Positions 62,295 to 64,000 of a stretch of DNA of 64,000 nt are shown here, piece after piece. The stretch comes from Sporosarcina gallistercoris (GTDB taxonomy: Bacteria > Bacillota > Bacilli > Bacillales_A > Planococcaceae), in the NCBI RefSeq assembly GCF_014836415.1, contig NZ_JACSQY010000007.1, positions 62,001 to 126,000 of the forward strand. Reading direction: 5' to 3'. How positions within the stretch are numbered: position 1 is the stretch's first letter; each line of letters opens with the position of its first letter. Under the pieces are notes generated by a model that worked only from the letters and a program-made list of their open reading frames with translations, was not told where the DNA came from and did no database searches. Both the position numbers and the translations under genes were made by a program.

Positions 62295-63260
62295 ATGAAA
62301 GGCATCTGGCTCGGCGTACTGGCCGCTGTATTTTTTGCGGTTACATTTGTTCTGAACCGCTCAATGGAGTTATCAGGGGGCAGCTGGATGTGGAGTGCGT
62401 CACTCCGCTATTTCTTCATGGTTCCGTTTTTGTTTGCAATTGTTGGCGCACGAAAGGGGCTCGGGGCGGTTAAGCATGAAATGACCACCAAACCGTGGCC
62501 TTTTTTTGCATGGAGTTTTGTCGCGTTCGTGCTATTTTATGGTCCTTTGACGTTTTCAGCAGCATACGCGCCCGGCTGGCTTCTTGCGGGAACTTGGCAA
62601 CTGACGATTGTTGCGGGGGTCCTGCTAGCTCCTCTGTTTTTCATTACTATAGAAACGGCTAACGGTGAACACCGTGTCAGACAGCGGGTTCCCTTACCCT
62701 CGCTTCTGATTTCACTGGTCATTCTTGCAGGTGTGGTCTTGATACAAATTCCGCATGCGCAGTCGGTCACAGGAAAAGCGCTGGCATTCGGGACGTTGCC
62801 TGTCCTTGTTGCCGCAATTGCCTATCCGCTTGGAAATCGTAAAATGATGGAGTTGCTGGGCGGGTCTCTTGATACGTTCCAGCGGGTGCTTGCCATGACA
62901 CTGATGACGTTGCCTATTTGGATTGCACTTGCCATCTATGCATGGGCTACCGTCGGGCTTCCATCTTGGAGCCAGCTCGGTCAGTCTTTTGTCGTCGGGG
63001 TGAGTTCAGGTGTCATTGCGACGACCTTGTTTTTCATGGCAACTGATCTCGTCCAACATGACCAAGGACGGCTTGCTGCGGTTGAAGCGACACAGTCATT
63101 GGAACTCATATTTGCGATGGCTGGCGAAATGATACTCCTTAACCTGATGCTCCCTGGTCCACTTTCATTAGCGGGGGTGGCAGTCATTATTATCGGCATG
63201 TCCCTTCATAGTTGGCAAACAGCTGTTGCTGCGAAAAAGCAATTACATGAAATCCCATAA
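62295..63260 (+). CDS. EmrE-family (DMT superfamily) multidrug efflux transporter
   Basis: A 321-residue protein with about ten hydrophobic segments of the DMT superfamily, in the long multidrug-resistance-efflux (EmrE-like) branch (LGVLAAVFFAVTFVLNRSMELSGG...WSASLRYFFMVPF at the start; GVSSGVIATTLFFMATDLVQHDQGRLAAVEATQSLELIFAM near the end). It lies 13 nt after pepT and is probably co-transcribed. The substrate is unknown. Confidence 0.88.
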   Translation: MKGIWLGVLAAVFFAVTFVLNRSMELSGGSWMWSASLRYFFMVPFLFAIVGARKGLGAVKHEMTTKPWPFFAWSFVAFVLFYGPLTFSAAYAPGWLLAGTWQLTIVAGVLLAPLFFITIETANGEHRVRQRVPLPSLLISLVILAGVVLIQIPHAQSVTGKALAFGTLPVLVAAIAYPLGNRKMMELLGGSLDTFQRVLAMTLMTLPIWIALAIYAWATVGLPSWSQLGQSFVVGVSSGVIATTLFFMATDLVQHDQGRLAAVEATQSLELIFAMAGEMILLNLMLPGPLSLAGVAVIIIGMSLHSWQTAVAAKKQLHEIP

Positions 63261-63308
63261 AAAGACTGCCCGAACGTCAGACAACCTGACGTTTCGGACA
63301 GTCTTTTT
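63259..63308. terminator. Bidirectional terminator
   Basis: Long stem AAAAAGACTGcCCGAAACGTCAG-type pairing around 63281-63285 between convergent genes, A-run and T-run on both sides. Confidence 0.92.
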
Positions 63309-63310
63309 GA

Positions 63311-64000
63311 TCACTTCGTAGCCGCCTCATATTCTCCAAGTAATTCCACTGCCTTTTCTGCTAAAGACGTATCGATCGCTTTATCGAAATCGATGTCTCC
63401 AATAATCGCACCATTCGCTTTATACATATCATATTGTTTTTTAATGTCATCCACGAACATTTTGCCATCCGGATCGAGACCCGTTACAAAGACTTTATCC
63501 CATAACTCTGCGTCTTTCAGCGCTGTGTGCTTCACCATGATGTCGATGATCGCATCCTCTTCTACCTCTTCGAAAAATGCGTCGTTATAGTCCCGAACCC
63601 CTTGTAAGTAGGCAGCCATGAAGCGGAGGGACAATTCTTTGTCCTCCATGAACTGCGGCGATGCCAGAACCATTGCAATCTGTGATTCGGGAGCATAGTC
63701 TGTTGCATCTCCGAAACGTACGTGGAATCCTTTGTCAATCCCCTGCGCGATCAATGGCTCTATATTGAGTGCAGCATCGATCGTTCCAGAGTCAATCGCA
63801 CCGAGCATCGCGCCGAAATCCGCGATGTGGACGTACTCTACATCGCCCTCCGTGAGCCCTGCATGCTTCAGCATTTCCTCATAGATATATCCGTCAATCG
63901 AGTTGCGGGATGACACTGCAATCTTTTTCCCTTTAAAATCCGGATAGTCTTTGATGACGTCTTTCATGTGATTGCCGATGACGAAGGAAAAATACGATTC
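63311..64000 (-). CDS. ABC transporter substrate-binding protein (NMT1/SsuA-like), 5' end cut
   Basis: C-terminal part (at least 229 residues) of a periplasmic-binding-protein-like lipoprotein of the nitrate/sulfonate/taurine/thiamine-precursor class. The reading frame stays open to the window edge (ESYFSFVIGNH precedes the first internal Met), so the start and signal peptide lie outside. Visible: FKGKKIAVSSRNSIDGYIYEEMLKHAGL, AAGAIDSGTIDAALNIEPLIAQGI-like lobe switch and the helical C-terminus. The ligand is unknown. Confidence 0.85.
   Translation of the reverse strand, partial: ESYFSFVIGNHMKDVIKDYPDFKGKKIAVSSRNSIDGYIYEEMLKHAGLTEGDVEYVHIADFGAMLGAIDSGTIDAALNIEPLIAQGIDKGFHVRFGDATDYAPESQIAMVLASPQFMEDKELSLRFMAAYLQGVRDYNDAFFEEVEEDAIIDIMVKHTALKDAELWDKVFVTGLDPDGKMFVDDIKKQYDMYKANGAIIGDIDFDKAIDTSLAEKAVELLGEYEAATK

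Overview
The window reads as chromosome of a low-to-moderate GC, Gram-positive member of the Bacillales, most likely a Planococcaceae-type organism (Sporosarcina/Planococcus-like). This assignment is inference from gene content: staphylococcal-style narGHJI-nreABC, LiaFSR, CheV, CstR, KGG stress proteins, QueT under a preQ1 riboswitch, an S-box in front of metY, and strong Shine-Dalgarno sites. I saw no rRNA, tRNA, CRISPR array, intact insertion sequence or prophage.

Layout. 1-9.5 kb: anaerobic nitrate respiration on the minus strand (narG, H, J, I, then nreA, B, C and a hemerythrin-domain protein), with a perfect NreC-type palindrome in front of narG. 9.9-13.7 kb: a class I ribonucleotide reductase operon whose middle gene is an ordinary flavodoxin, preceded by an NrdR box. 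14-18.7 kb: chemoreceptor, Na+/alanine-type symporter, CheV. 19-22 kb: two-component system with a PepSY protein. 22-23.7 kb: UppP plus a DedA protein (undecaprenyl phosphate recycling). 24-28 kb: fatty acid activation and oxidation. 28.3-32.1 kb, plus strand: LiaI-like, LiaH, LiaF, LiaS, LiaR cell-envelope stress module. 32-34.5 kb: a large TM-helix channel-like protein and a small hydrophilic protein that share a C-terminal motif. 34.6-45.8 kb: a visibly more AT-rich Wzx/Wzy exopolysaccharide operon (epimerase, Wzz-like, degenerate CpsD-like ATPase, flippase, polymerase, glycosyltransferases, priming transferase, GDP-mannose enzyme, beta-helix protein). 46-49.3 kb: a second two-component system with a small membrane protein encoded between regulator and kinase. 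49.4-51.4 kb: small charged protein, a 19-cysteine copper-storage-like protein and three tandem KGG proteins, two with sigma-B-like promoters. 51.5-55.3 kb: BrnQ, a sigma-54 activator with an altered GAFTGA loop, QueT and a small HTH protein. 56-60.9 kb: BCCT betaine transporter, S-box-controlled metY, a secreted duplicated-domain protein, CstR and a DUF2187 protein. 61-64 kb: PepT, an EmrE-family exporter and a truncated ABC substrate-binding protein.

The most unusual signal is non-coding. Four intergenic regions (18.9-19.2, 23.8-24.0, 29.4-29.7, 55.4-55.8 kb) carry arrays of 20-21 bp units built around a core AYGAGC. Three use TTTATGAGC and one uses a variant ending in GAGCGGGTT. All four sit just downstream of a Rho-independent terminator and upstream of the next co-directional gene, with the core on the coding strand of the flanking genes. 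I know of no described family matching this arrangement, so it is the best candidate here for something new.
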